Shown here: one piece after another, positions 53,410 through 64,000 of the stretch
Layout: each line of letters opens with the position of its first letter
Numbering within the stretch: position 1 is the first letter of the stretch
NCBI RefSeq assembly: GCF_037975245.1
Contig: NC_092579.1
Coordinates: 30,217,666 to 30,281,665 of the forward strand
Length of the DNA: 64,000 nt
Origin: Apostichopus japonicus
Taxonomy: Eukaryota > Echinodermata > Holothuroidea > Aspidochirotida > Stichopodidae
Direction: 5' to 3'
The notes under the pieces: model-generated
What the model was told of the DNA's origin: nothing
Seen by the model: only the letters and a program-made list of their open reading frames with translations
The model's database searches: none
Position numbers and translations under genes: made by a program

Positions 53410-54332
53410 GTAATTGCTGTTGATAGGCCTGTCGTTATGAAAAAATATGTTACACTGGGAAGATACATCGAACCTCGTTCACGTTAGAATGATAGTATAG
53501 ACTCAGTCTGTTCCGACATACCATAATAAGTGACTAACATCAACTTCTCTCATTATGTGGCTCATGGAAATCCCCTTGGTTCATTGCCATTACGCAACTT
53601 GTTCGTAATCTAAACGCTTTGTTCGGTTATGTTGCAACCTTGCATAATTATCAATAACAGAATGGTGCAAGACCAATCTTTGTCTCCATAAAATATCAAC
53701 AAAGGTCAAAAGGTTAGAGTTGGTACCGAGAAAAGAATGGTTTATAGCCTACACCCAAAACCTTGTACGCACATGTTGCAGGGTGATACTGAAAGCCCTG
53801 GAGAGACTTTATACTTCTACACATTGATTCTACAAATTATTTTTAGGGAACAACTTAGATGAGCACCTGCGTACAAAGTGTATTGTAGACTATACTATGG
53901 CAGGTTCACGCGGTAATGTCAGTATATGTACGCAATATGTATTGGTGAAGTTTGTGTGTAAACAGAGCAACACATTATCAACATTGTGTTTATGTTTATT
54001 TGTATTTTTTTTTTATTGTGGTCGTTTTATGATGATGCTATAATTGGCTTTAATTCTTGGTTTACTCAAATAGTTTGTGTTTAGTTTTACGATGCCTGAT
54101 GTCTTAACATGCCGTGTGCTGAGTAATTGTGGCATTACGTTTGGTGTTGTTTAAATGGTATATACTCTCTAGCAGGGTGCGAGGAATTTTTTGATTTTTT
54201 TTTGAAACAGATAGATGCATATAGTAGTGTTCGGGATGTGTATGTATATACAAAGGCAGAATATATTAGGGCGGCAGGATGGGTGTGTTGGGTTAACCCC
54301 CTATCGAGTGCTTATAGTATGGCAAGTATTAG
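53410..54332. other. Upstream region of SEMA gene 2, no gene recognised
   Basis: Likely holds the promoter and any 5' leader of the gene, but no clear TATA box or CpG-rich stretch is visible. A 70-codon frame at 54127 has no support. Confidence 0.35.
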
Positions 54333-54340
54333 TCTCTAAT

Positions 54341-54707
54341 CAGTGGCGTAGGAAGGTACTTTTGAGTGGGGGGGGGGCTGAAGACTGATGGCCGGCCTGG
54401 GGGAGGGGTCTAAGGGGAGGGGCTGTCCCCCTCCCCTTTGGAATTTTTTGGCATTTCCAGGTGGCCCAGATGCAATTTGGTGCAATATAGCACACTTCAA
54501 CCCACCCACTCCATTTTGTAAAGAATTTTGCATTTTCACCTGGCCTTAGATGCAATTTGGTGCTTCAAATGAGATTTTTTTCTCATTTGGAAATGAAAAA
54601 GGGGTTTTCTCACTTGCGGAGCGGGGGGGCGGAACGATACTTCCGCCCCCCCATATTTTTCACTGGGGGGGCTGGCGCCCCCCAGCCCCCCGGTTCCTAC
54701 GCCCTTG
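54341..54707. mobile_element. hAT-like MITE with perfect 8-bp TSD
   Basis: Ends CAGTGGCGTAGGAA and TTCCTACGCCCTTG are inverted (12 of 14), flanked by TCTCTAAT at 54333-54340 and 54708-54715. The ends resemble both the CAGTGGCG and the GGCGTAGGAG families, linking the two. 367 bp, non-coding. Confidence 0.9.
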
Positions 54708-54744
54708 TCTCTAATCACTATCGTCATACTACTCTCAGCGAGAG

Positions 54745-54800
54745 GAGAGAGATGGGGGAGGGAGGGGGAGGGGACGGAGGGGACGGAGGGGGAGGGGGTA
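54745..54800 (+). repeat. G-rich tract, potential G-quadruplex
   Basis: More than ten G-runs of three or more separated by one to three bases (GGGGGAGGGAGGGGGAGGGG and following). Confidence 0.7.
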
Positions 54801-55889
54801 TTTGTAGTAACAAATTCCGAGTTTGTAACGCGATGAGAAAGAGAGAGAGAGAAAACTCTGACAAAACTTGATAATTTTTATGTAAAGAGGAATCATCCTC
54901 TGTGTACTAGAGATGTATTGCATTATAATAAAAGCATTATATAACGATGGTCCGCATAAATATGTGTTTTATATTCAATTTATTCTAACAATATAACAGC
55001 GTTATAGAAGAGTGGATTGGACTTAAATACCATTCAGTAGAATTTAATAGAAAAAGGTGAGGAATATTACGTTTGAGAAGAGTGAAAATATGAATATGAA
55101 ATTAAGTTTTCAGACAAATGAATGCAGCCAGTTAAAAGTGCAATAAAGTTATATACAATTCTGAGTAATTCCCATTCAGCATTTTCCCTTTCCTCCCCTC
55201 TCTTATCTTTCCTCACATCTCAGCCTCTCTCCGTCCTAATTCACTACCCCTCCTCTCCTCTCCTTTCCCTTCCCCTCCCTATCCCATTCCTTCCATATCC
55301 CTCCTCTTCCCCACACGCTCCAATCCTCGTCCATTTCCTTACCTCCATCCACCATTTTTAAAATTGATTTTTTTTTCTTCGTATAAAGCCTTCAAAGAGT
55401 GACCTCGGGTAAAAACAGTACATGTATACCTTACCTAACCTGATTTGATTACAAATATAATTCTCAATTTCAGAAACAATGTAAAATATTTTACCCCCCC
55501 CCCCCCTTCCTTCTTCCTCTTCCTTGGAAGAGTATTCATTTATTAAGGTTTTGTGTTTAATTGCATAAACCTTCATGAATGACTACGTTGATACAGTACA
55601 AACATAGCTTACACTATGAGTTGATTATCATTATTATTAATATGATGATGATGATCATCATCATCATTATTATCCATATTAAAAAAAGATTAATTAAGCT
55701 CAAATAATAAACAAAGGAGTAATCAAAGGCGCTGTACAAAGTCAAATATGATCAAACAAATCAAGGCAACCAAAGAGAAGAAAAGAAACCAAAACATACA
55801 AAAAGAAAACAAACAAGCGTAAGAGTATAATTAAACTGCAAAAGATAAATACTACTCTAAATCAAGGCGATAAAAATAAGCGACCGCAA
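54801..55889. other. Intergenic; CT-rich tract, no gene recognised
   Basis: About 55180-55345 is almost pure C/T on the + strand. ATC/ATG triplet repeats are at about 55620-55670. Confidence 0.5.
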
Positions 55890-56330
55890 ATCCTTAACAT
55901 AGCAAGGTCCCGTACAGAGTGCTGACAGAGTGCACTAACCACTGGTCCTTATGGACAGCCTATCTTAAAGATAGCAAGGTCCAATGGCATTAGCTGACAG
56001 AGTGCACTAACCACTGGTCCTTATGGACAGCCTATCTTAAAGATAGCAAGGTCCAATGGCATTAGCTGACAGAGTGCACTAACCACTGGTCCTTATGGAC
56101 AGCCTATCTTAAAGATAGCAAGGTCCTGTGCCATTAGCTGACAGAGTGCAATAGCCACTGTTCCTAATGGACAGCCTATCTTAAAGATAGCAAGGTCCCA
56201 TGTCATTAGCTGACCGAGTGCAATAACCACTGGCTCTAATGGAAAGCAAACCCTAAAGATAACAAGGTCCTGTGTTATTAGTTGACCGAGGGCACTAACC
56301 ACTGGGCAAGTGGGGATTTGGTTGCTGCCA
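55890..56330 (+). repeat. 72-bp tandem repeat array
   Basis: About five and a half units containing GATAGCAAGGTCCAATGGCA, TTAGCTGACAGAGTGCACTA and ACCACTGGTCCTTATGGACA. The last units are more diverged. The minus strand is open across it because 72 is divisible by three. Confidence 0.92.
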
Positions 56331-56640
56331 CAGTAGTGGAAGAATTTGACATATTTAGCTTGCACGCTAATATTCTAAATTTCATGAACAATGTTCATAT
56401 TTACACAATGTGGGAAGATTATCATTATAGTCAGGCACCTACCCACCATGTTTGAACTTGATAGAACTTAGGTTCTTGGAGGAGTTCGCGACATACTTTT
56501 GTTTTTGTTTACGCACACACTCACGGGCTCACGCATTCACTTACTCACACACACACTTCATCACATTGTTGATGTGGGGTGAAGTACAATGTCCCTATAT
56601 ATAAACATTACATGTAGGGAGATGAGATAACAAATATCTT

Positions 56641-58215
56641 TTATGTCCAAATGAAGGACTTAATCGACAAAACCACCGCTAAGACCAGGAATCCACACTG
56701 CCGGGTTTCAGCCCCACTGTTGGTTTCTGTGCTTGGCCTTTTGAATGTTCGCCTGGTTGTCCTTGGTTGCACTGTGGTGGGTCGGGGCTCAGTGGGTGAG
56801 GCCTCATAGAGTGGGTGCTTGAAAATCTAGGATAATGAAGAGAAATTCAATGCAAAGGTTAAAAGTTTAAGAACATTGGTGAATGTAAGACGAGATAAAT
56901 TATTGGTAAGAAGATACTCAGGTTTGTTGACATTATTGGTATGAAGATATTCAGGTTTGTTGACATTATTGGTAAGAAGATACTCAGGTTTGTTGACATT
57001 ATTGGTATGAAGATACTCAGGTTTGTTGACATTATTGGTAAGTAGATACTCAGGTTTGTTGACATTATTGGTAAGAAGATATTCAGGTTTGAGGAAACTT
57101 ATACTAGGTAAATTTGACAATTTGGTGAGCACAATGAGATGAAGGTTTAAAAGTACATTATTGGTAATGAATGGTAATAATCGTGAATAAGTAGAGATAT
57201 ATTTAAAGGGCATGTGCTGTCAGTGCAGGAGTGCACGTGGTTTCCAAGGTGGGCGGGGAGGGCATCTTCAACAATCATCCTCGACTGGTAGGGCCAGTCT
57301 TTTTCATGGAACAGCCAGAGGCATAGCAAGGATCCTAATTACAGGATTAAAGCCGACTCCCATGGGAAGGGGAGGGGGTCTATCCCCAGTAACAAATTCC
57401 TCGCCCAGTAACAAATATCAAATGTTGAGGCATATTTAGACGATAAATAAGTTCTATATAAGAAGCTCTAAAACGCAAGATTGAGCTAATAAATTCAAAA
57501 TGTTCTCCTGACTGATTCGGGTAGGTGACTGAACCTTTAGTTGAGCGCCAGAGGCGACGGAAGTAATTTATATAGAGGAATGTGCTGCCCTGGGGTAACT
57601 GATGCCGGCTCTCGTGATATGGGGTGAGGGTGTGGGGGGAGGGGCTTGTGAGACGTCAAACAGGTGCATAAGTACATGATTTCATAAGAAGCAAGGTTGT
57701 GCTAATGAATACTTAATGTGAAGTAGAGCAAATGAGAGTGGGGGGGGGAGGGGGTTGCACACCCGGAGTAGTGATCTTATATTTCCTCAACTGAATGCAA
57801 ACAATCTTCCGGCTAAACTCCCCCCACCCTCCCTTGCCCCCCCCCCTTACATTGCACACGCCACTGGATGAGACCAACGCTCGTAAGACAGATCCAACAA
57901 ACTTCTGTCAATTATTAATATAGGTATAATATCAGTCATGTTTAATGATTTTACCTCTGTCTCGGTCACTACATAATAGTGTTCTTCATCGCGGTGAAGT
58001 AGCAAACCGTACTGTTTGAGGATGTCAGACGGAACGGACGTAGGGGTATCTTCTTCCCAATTAGATCCGTCACTTGATACCTATATGGATAATCAACAGT
58101 TAAACATTATGTTCATACGTTATGAACTCGTATCAACATGCCGGTATTCCAAAACATCACATTCCTAACACATAAAAGACACACATACATACAACGATTA
58201 TACACTACACGCAAC

Positions 58216-58265
<50 letters not shown>

Positions 58266-60668
58266 ATATATATATGTGTGTGTGTGCGTGTGTTTGTGTG
58301 AAGCTGTCACCGCATTAGTTACCTTACGAATGCTCCCACTATTGTCCCCGAGCAGGTACACCGTGTCACCGCGGTATGTGGGTGCCACGACTAGCAGGGC
58401 AACAACCGTTGCTTCAACTCTTGGGTGAGCTAGAGCAGTTTGTACGATGGCTTCATTCCCTCCGAGTGGCTGGGCGTGAGGTTCACTATAGCAGTAGTCC
58501 GGATCATCAAGCAGAGAGAAATTAAACTGTAAAGACAGAAAAAAAAAATAAAGTAGCCGTTTACTGCAGAATCGTTAGATCGTCACAACTTTAAAACAGA
58601 GTATTTTAAAAATTGTGAATTGAGAAGGCAAAAGTGAGATAAGACTCAGTCTGGAAAGGGAAGGAGGGGTGGGGGAGGGCAGGGGGGAGGTGGGGTGGGC
58701 AACGAATATTTGAGCGCCGTCTGCGACGTGGTTCTTTGACTCGAGGGGCTTAACCACAGAGATACCTCAAAACTCTCCAACAACGTGGATCCTCTATGCA
58801 TTCCATTCCACACAATGTTTGTTTTCCACAAAAAGTACATAATTCTATGTTTTCACACAACATTACGCACACTTTTACGTACTTTTACGTACACATATTT
58901 TATTGCATTTTCTAATTACGTTGAGGGAAACGATGTACGTTGTATTATCAACATCGGGTACAATCTAATTTTCAAGTTTGAGGTTTTACATATTGGGAGG
59001 GCATTGAACCCCCCCCCCCCCCCCCTTTGACGCCATTGAAATTCACCCTGCCCAGATCAACAGATAAACGATGTTTGTATAGCCATCCATCGGGGTGTGA
59101 GGGAGAAAAAAAAGCCATTTTTTTGCCCCACTTTTAATTGTCGCTATATATTGATAACACTTTTCATGACACCATGTAGGCTATTCCCTCTGTTACGAGT
59201 TCTAATTTTGTTTTAAGGGACGAGACAACTAATTTTTCTGACGTTTGTTTGGGTAGGGGTTAAAAGTTAGGGGAGGGGTTTAAAAGTAGGGAAGGGTTTC
59301 CACTTCTCTTTGGAGATTTGCTTTCGGTGAGGGGACTTAGATGTAAATTGGTGCTAACATTACCGTTATTTCACTTCATTTCTTTCATACGAGTTTACGT
59401 GTATGTGTAATGGGTATCGTTTTAGCCATTGGGGAGAACGTTTGGGGAGAGGAGGTGAGCGTAGGAGACACTTGCCCCCATGCCCCCTGCAGTGGATGTT
59501 TATAATTAGTGTCATATATTGGTCAAATCACGTTCGAAACTACAATATGATGGATAACCCATTTCTTCATTTTGATGAGTAAAACTTGACCTCTACCAAA
59601 ATGTTATCAACTTACCTGCGGTGGTGGGGCTTTTGGACAATAGTTTAATCTGTGCCAATGAATTTCGGTGGTTTTCGTCACACCCTCCAAACACTCCCGT
59701 CTTCTGTTGTTAAATCTGTTAGTTATGAGTTCAATGCTGTACTGGCAAATGTACGTTTTAATGCTTTGGTCTGCTTTCTTCGTGAATGTAACGTACAATA
59801 CGCCATTAGTATAATACGCAACAGACGAAACAAATTCCGTCTGTCCAGTAAGACCCTCATTGTGTCCCTGACACTCTAACGGCAGTTCCATATATGATCT
59901 ATATGTTTGGTCATTTTTACACAGACGAATGAGTTTGACTTGCGTTACACCGCGTTCCTCGGTAGGCATATGTGTCTTAAGGATGTAGCGGTAATTTGCA
60001 ACCGTAAATCCATAAAATGGCTCAATATCGTCTGCTAAACATGGACTTGGCTGTAGGTAGGAAGACGGGACGGAATAATCGTCTGTGAGCAGTTTCAAGT
60101 TACCCCCATTTGATGATGACGAATTTCCGCGGCTTGGAAATGTTCTTGTCGATACTAGAGGTAGTGGTTGAGCGACATTTACACTGTCCTTAGTTGAGAG
60201 GGCGGTAGTGAGCACTGTCCTCCCATCTAGACCTTTGTCAATCCACCCTACGATCGGACCACTTCCAGGATAGGTGACGTCACTTCCGGTTATCTCTTTT
60301 GATATTTCTGCTAGTGACGACGAATCTCGTAGCTCACAGGTTCCGCTGTTGTCGTTTTTACAGTTAAGGATTTCCGACCCTCTCAGAATAGTTAACACAT
60401 TGTTGTCTCCAGCTGTGTTGACCTCTTTGATGAGGGTCAAGTTTTCTGCCAGAATCTTAAGACTTCTTTGTGTTGTGACGTAAATGTTTTGTGTCGTTTC
60501 CTCCTGTGTAACGCTCACAATTTTATCGCAGTCATTATCAATACATTCTGATAATTTGAAACTAGTTTGCGCACAAACTGATGATGTATCGAAAAGGAAT
60601 AGTACGTTTAACAGTAACGGTAAACTTAAAATGAATTCTCCTCGGATATGCATTTTTCTGCAAAACAT
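56641..60668 (-). CDS. Plexin-type SEMA-domain protein 3 (4 exons)
   Basis: Minus-strand exons are 60668-59616, 58526-58323, 58080-57955 and 56826-56641; all introns are phase 0, GT-AG, and at the same positions as in the other two genes. The frame reaches an ATG at 60740; those at 60668 and 60653 precede the signal peptide (MHIRGEFILS plus a hydrophobic run) and give about 522 or 517 residues. SEMA landmarks: NIYVTTQRSLKILAENLTLI, CKNDNSGTCELRD, GPIVGWID, and CYSEPHAQPLGG in exon 2. Exon 4 replaces PSI/IPT with a Thr/Pro/Arg-rich stalk (PTEPRPTTVQPRTTRR) and a C-terminal hydrophobic segment (CGFLVLAVVLSIKSFIW) with no cytoplasmic tail, suggesting GPI anchoring as in semaphorin 7A. Fully open. 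Likely a surface-bound guidance or recognition protein. Confidence 0.9.
56905..57093 (-). repeat. 33-bp tandem repeat (intron 3 of SEMA gene 3)
   Basis: Six units of GACATTATTGGTAAGAAGAT followed by ACTCAGGTTTGTT. The minus strand reads as an 11-residue repeat (NKPEYLLTNNV), but the array sits inside an intron with no exon signals. Confidence 0.92.
58219..58300. repeat. (TA)n(TG)n microsatellite (intron 2 of SEMA gene 3)
   Basis: Compound dinucleotide repeat only 23 bp from the end of exon 2. Confidence 0.93.
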
Positions 60669-60740
60669 TTTGATCTGATTTTCAATACAGTTTATTCTGC
60701 ACCAAATTATATTTCCCGTGAAAAAGAGTCCAGAAAGCAA

Positions 60741-62997
60741 GACCTATATTTGTAATACCTTGGTTGTCTGCTAGATAATGTGTCACTGCTTAAATATCCA
60801 AATCGACCGTTCAATACTATATAGTAACTGTGAATAAATGCGCGACTGGGAGTTGCTCTTCCTGCTGATGTATGTGCTATATATTAGCAGTGTAAAACAT
60901 GCATGACGACACAAATGAAGTTAGCAAAAACAGTACTATAGCATTTCCCTGTTGCAACATATGGAAATCCCCGATTGCTTAAGACCACAGAAATGTTTAC
61001 ACAGAAGCCACTTTTGGGCTTGTCGCTTGCAGTGAATTGAAGATCAACAGCTCACACACAAAAGCGTTCAACTATACACTGCTATTTTACGTAGAGCCTT
61101 TACGTTAGGTATTGAAGTGCCCAATTAATTTTACAGATTGTAAGAAATCCTTAAAATAAAAAAATAAAAATAAACAGAATTGTGAGCAACTTCTAATGGT
61201 ATACGTGTGCGGGATGGAAAAGGAAACGGAATAATGATCATGTTTCTATTAAAAAAAAACTTGGTTCCACCAAACAGTTTTTTACTGATCGATCTGAACT
61301 GGTGAGACGTAACAACACGTAACAGTGCCTCTACAAGGAAGCATAATGCATGTTTAACGACGTTTTCTAGGTTCCAAGAAATTGAAATGTGGCATTTCAC
61401 TGAACAAATATACAACTCGTAGAATGTAACCGAAGTTTTCATTGATTAGTCTTATATTACCGAAAGACTGCGTCTGACCTTTGGCAGTTCACTGACAGTG
61501 ACACAGACGGGCGATAGCATATGGCTTGTCTAGCCTCGCTACAAGTTGACTAGAACTGACTACTACGATAGTATAACTATAAAGTTATCGTTGTATTAAA
61601 GCTACAGTAGTAACTATAGGCCTAGGCTATATATCCAACTGCTAGAATAGGAAAGTAGAATTCAACTGGCAAGAAATGGTTATAAAAAACTTTGTTGGGA
61701 CTGAGATGGCCGTCTGCTCTTGCTGTTTGCCTATATTGGTCTAACTGCTAATTAAGAAATTGCTGATTATTTAACATTGGAACTTGAATATTCTTCTATA
61801 AAAGTATGCCCATTGTAAAAAATAGAAGCAGCTGCATGTCAATCATTATTAAGTGTCATTTAAAACAAAAACAGATCATTTAACCATTTACTGGGGGAGG
61901 GAGAGAGGGTGGGGAGGGGAAGCGGAGGGGAGGGGAGGGGACGGTTGGATCTTTTAAGAGAGGTTATCTAGCTGCTATTTCTTTTCCCAAGTTGATTTTT
62001 ATTTTGAAAGTATGTATAAACTGTATACCAGTTTTCATTTGGACAATCCGATACAAAATATTGAAAATAGCCAGAAAGTAAACAGAGAAATATATTTTGG
62101 GAAGTTAGTCGTTTTGCGTTTCGACCTATTTTCCAAGCACCCGCATCATGCATCAACTAGTTATATGCACAGCAATAATGGCATCTTGGTTGTTTCATTA
62201 ATGTGTGGTGCCTTTCAGTAAAAAAACTGCAGCAACTTTTTGAAGATCTTTCACTGAGCTTTAGCTTTTGTAGACTTAAACTGCCAGAAAATGTTTTACC
62301 TCAGCATGACGTCATAACCTCTAGTGTATATATCAGTCTTTATCTTAATTCACACGATATGGCTTCTATGTAATAAATTTCTTTGCTTCACACTCTGTAA
62401 TACGACCACAACAAAACAGCAGTTGAAAGGAACTTGGTTTGGCATTCTTGCACAGTTTCAGGAAATAGGTTTATATTGGTAATGTGGAAATTCCCCAGGT
62501 ACAAGCTTCGTTTACGTGGTTGGCGCTGTCTTGTGTACGTAAGTTCGGTGAATATTAATAAGGCTGAAATACACTAAGTAGCATTGAGAGAGAGAGCATG
62601 CCTGGCGCCATTTGATCGCTGGAAGGAGGATATATATATTGTTGTTTGAGGGTGGGGTGGGGTGGGGGGGTGGGGTGGAGACCAGCTAGCTTTGTAGACG
62701 GGGACAGACTTCGAGACTGGAGTAGCAAAGTTTTTTATCTCGAAATGAGGGCCAAACAAAAATGATAAGGAAGGGATGGGAGGGGAGTGTTAAAGCTTTC
62801 CTGGTGTGCACAGCACGCGATCATTTGCACTATAAATGTAACTGACTCATTTTCAGAACCATGGCGCGGGTTCGGGGTGCGAAACCCCGGATGCTGTATC
62901 ATTTGCAGAAACTTCGTGATTTTCTCGTTGCGAATTTCAATCGCAAAGAGGATGTACTACTCTGACATTAAGTTCCCCAGACCGGAGTTTGTCAAGA

Positions 62998-62998
<1 letters not shown>
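60741..62998. other. Upstream region of SEMA gene 3 and intergenic DNA
   Basis: No further exon recognised. TATATAG on the minus strand near 60820 is a weak promoter candidate. G-rich tracts are at about 61890-61942 and 62648-62682. Confidence 0.4.

Positions 62999-63056
<58 letters not shown>
62999..63056. repeat. (TA)n microsatellite
   Basis: About 29 TA units. Confidence 0.95.
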
Positions 63057-63059
<3 letters not shown>

Positions 63060-63650
63060 CCGTTGTGATGTATCTCCTTTGTGTTTGTGTGTGTTTGCGA
63101 GCGGCGGGGCTCAGGGGATATTTCTGTGGGTAAGGAGAAGGGATGAGGGAGGGAGATTGCAACTTTCAGTTCTGATTTGAGACCCATTTCTGATTTCCTA
63201 TTGGGTTTATACTACAGTGCCACCACATCACCTCCCCGTATATAACCCCCTTACGAAGAGCTTGGGTATTTGTGCGCAACTATGTAACAGTCAACGACAT
63301 TATGATTTGCTTGAAATCTATCAAATTATTTTGATTTCACAATCTGTGGGCACAGAAGCCCAATTTGTATAGTTTTCTTCTCTTAGGGAATCGGGGTGGG
63401 AGGGAGGGAGGTAAGTGGTGCGGAGGGAAGAGTGGTGGGTGTGGGAGTTAGTGGTGAGGAAAGGAAATGTACAGAAATGAGCATTTGATGACAGGTAATT
63501 ATTTTCTTACATACTGGTAGAGCGCCATCTTTATATATTGTTTATATCAGAGCCAGTTTTACATACTAGTAGAGCGCCACCAAATGGTACTGTCAGCAGT
63601 ATGAGTTTTATATATACAAACCAACAATTGTAGACCCGCTGCTTCTAAAC
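63057..63650. other. Intergenic, nothing recognised
   Basis: G-rich stretch at about 63397-63460 and a direct repeat of TAGAGCGCCA at about 63519 and 63570. Confidence 0.4.
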
Positions 63651-63651
63651 C

Positions 63652-64000
63652 TACGGAAGCGTAGAAGGGACATTGCATTGACGAGTTACCAACTTGACAA
63701 AACGACAATTATCTGCATATTGACGAGTTGCACGCTTACTACCATCTCGACAAGATGACAAAATTCAGAAAATTGATGCATTGACGAGATAACGGATCTC
63801 GTCAATGCAACAATTTTCTGCAAATTGACGAGTTGCACACTTACTACCATCTCGACAAAATGACAAAATTCAGAAAATTGATGCATTGACGAGATAACGG
63901 ATCTCGTCAATGCAACAATTTTCTGCAAATTGACGAGTTGCACACTTACTACCATCTCGACAAGATGACAAAATTCAGAAAATTGACGTTTTGACGAGAT
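63652..64000. mobile_element. Foldback element, left part (cut by window end)
   Basis: Starts TACGGAAGCGTAGAAGGGAC like the element at 29072-29545 and continues with the same GACGAGTT and TTGACGAGATAACGG blocks, including an internal tandem unit of about 125 bp (63720-63965). The right arm is outside the window. Confidence 0.88.

Noticed and set aside
56093-56365. 90-codon frame with 24-residue repeats
   Set aside because: A 72-bp tandem repeat; no exon signals.
56827-57213. 128-codon frame with NKPEYLLTNNV repeats
   Set aside because: A 33-bp intronic minisatellite, open because its period is a multiple of three.

Overview
This window is eukaryotic, almost certainly metazoan. It is AT-rich and intron-dominated, with canonical GT-AG introns, long TA microsatellites and many hAT-type DNA-transposon relics with 8-bp target-site duplications (TSDs). 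The plexin-type SEMA proteins point to an animal, and the overall texture suggests a marine invertebrate deuterostome such as an echinoderm. That last assignment is a guess. No rRNA, confident tRNA or CRISPR was seen. Most open frames in the window are repeat or intron artefacts.

Left half (about 3.5-29.7 kb): three copies of one four-exon gene for a small secreted thioredoxin lie on a segmental duplication. Copies A (4147-7793) and B (15575-20156) are tandem on the + strand and copy C (25669-28925) is inverted. All three share a signal-peptide exon, exon lengths and intron phases, and a TATA box. Their thioredoxin cores look bacterial: B resembles enterobacterial TrxA, A resembles the Trx-m/cyanobacterial type. 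C has lost both catalytic cysteines (CGPC is replaced by DASS). A and B introns are nearly identical while their exons differ almost only by amino-acid-changing substitutions. Transposon insertions with empty sites in sister copies give a relative chronology of the locus.

Middle (29.7-37 kb): no convincing gene. It holds a foldback element at the promoter of copy C, TA tracts, short perfect hairpins, a 240-bp dispersed repeat and one doubtful orphan exon.

Right half (37.2-60.7 kb): three four-exon genes encode SEMA-domain proteins of plexin type, one on + (37238-41216) and two on - (49754-53305 and 56641-60668). Each has a signal peptide, a SEMA domain, and then goes straight to a short membrane-anchoring tail, with no PSI, IPT or cytoplasmic GAP region. 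The first ends in a transmembrane helix with a short tail; the other two end in C-terminal hydrophobic segments like GPI-attachment signals. The middle gene carries a 1-bp frameshift in exon 2. The last two share blocks of near-identical exon 1 but diverge in exons 2-4. The rest holds minisatellites (52-bp CCAAT-box, 33-bp, 72-bp, 28-bp GC-box) and hAT relics. The window ends inside a second copy of the foldback element.
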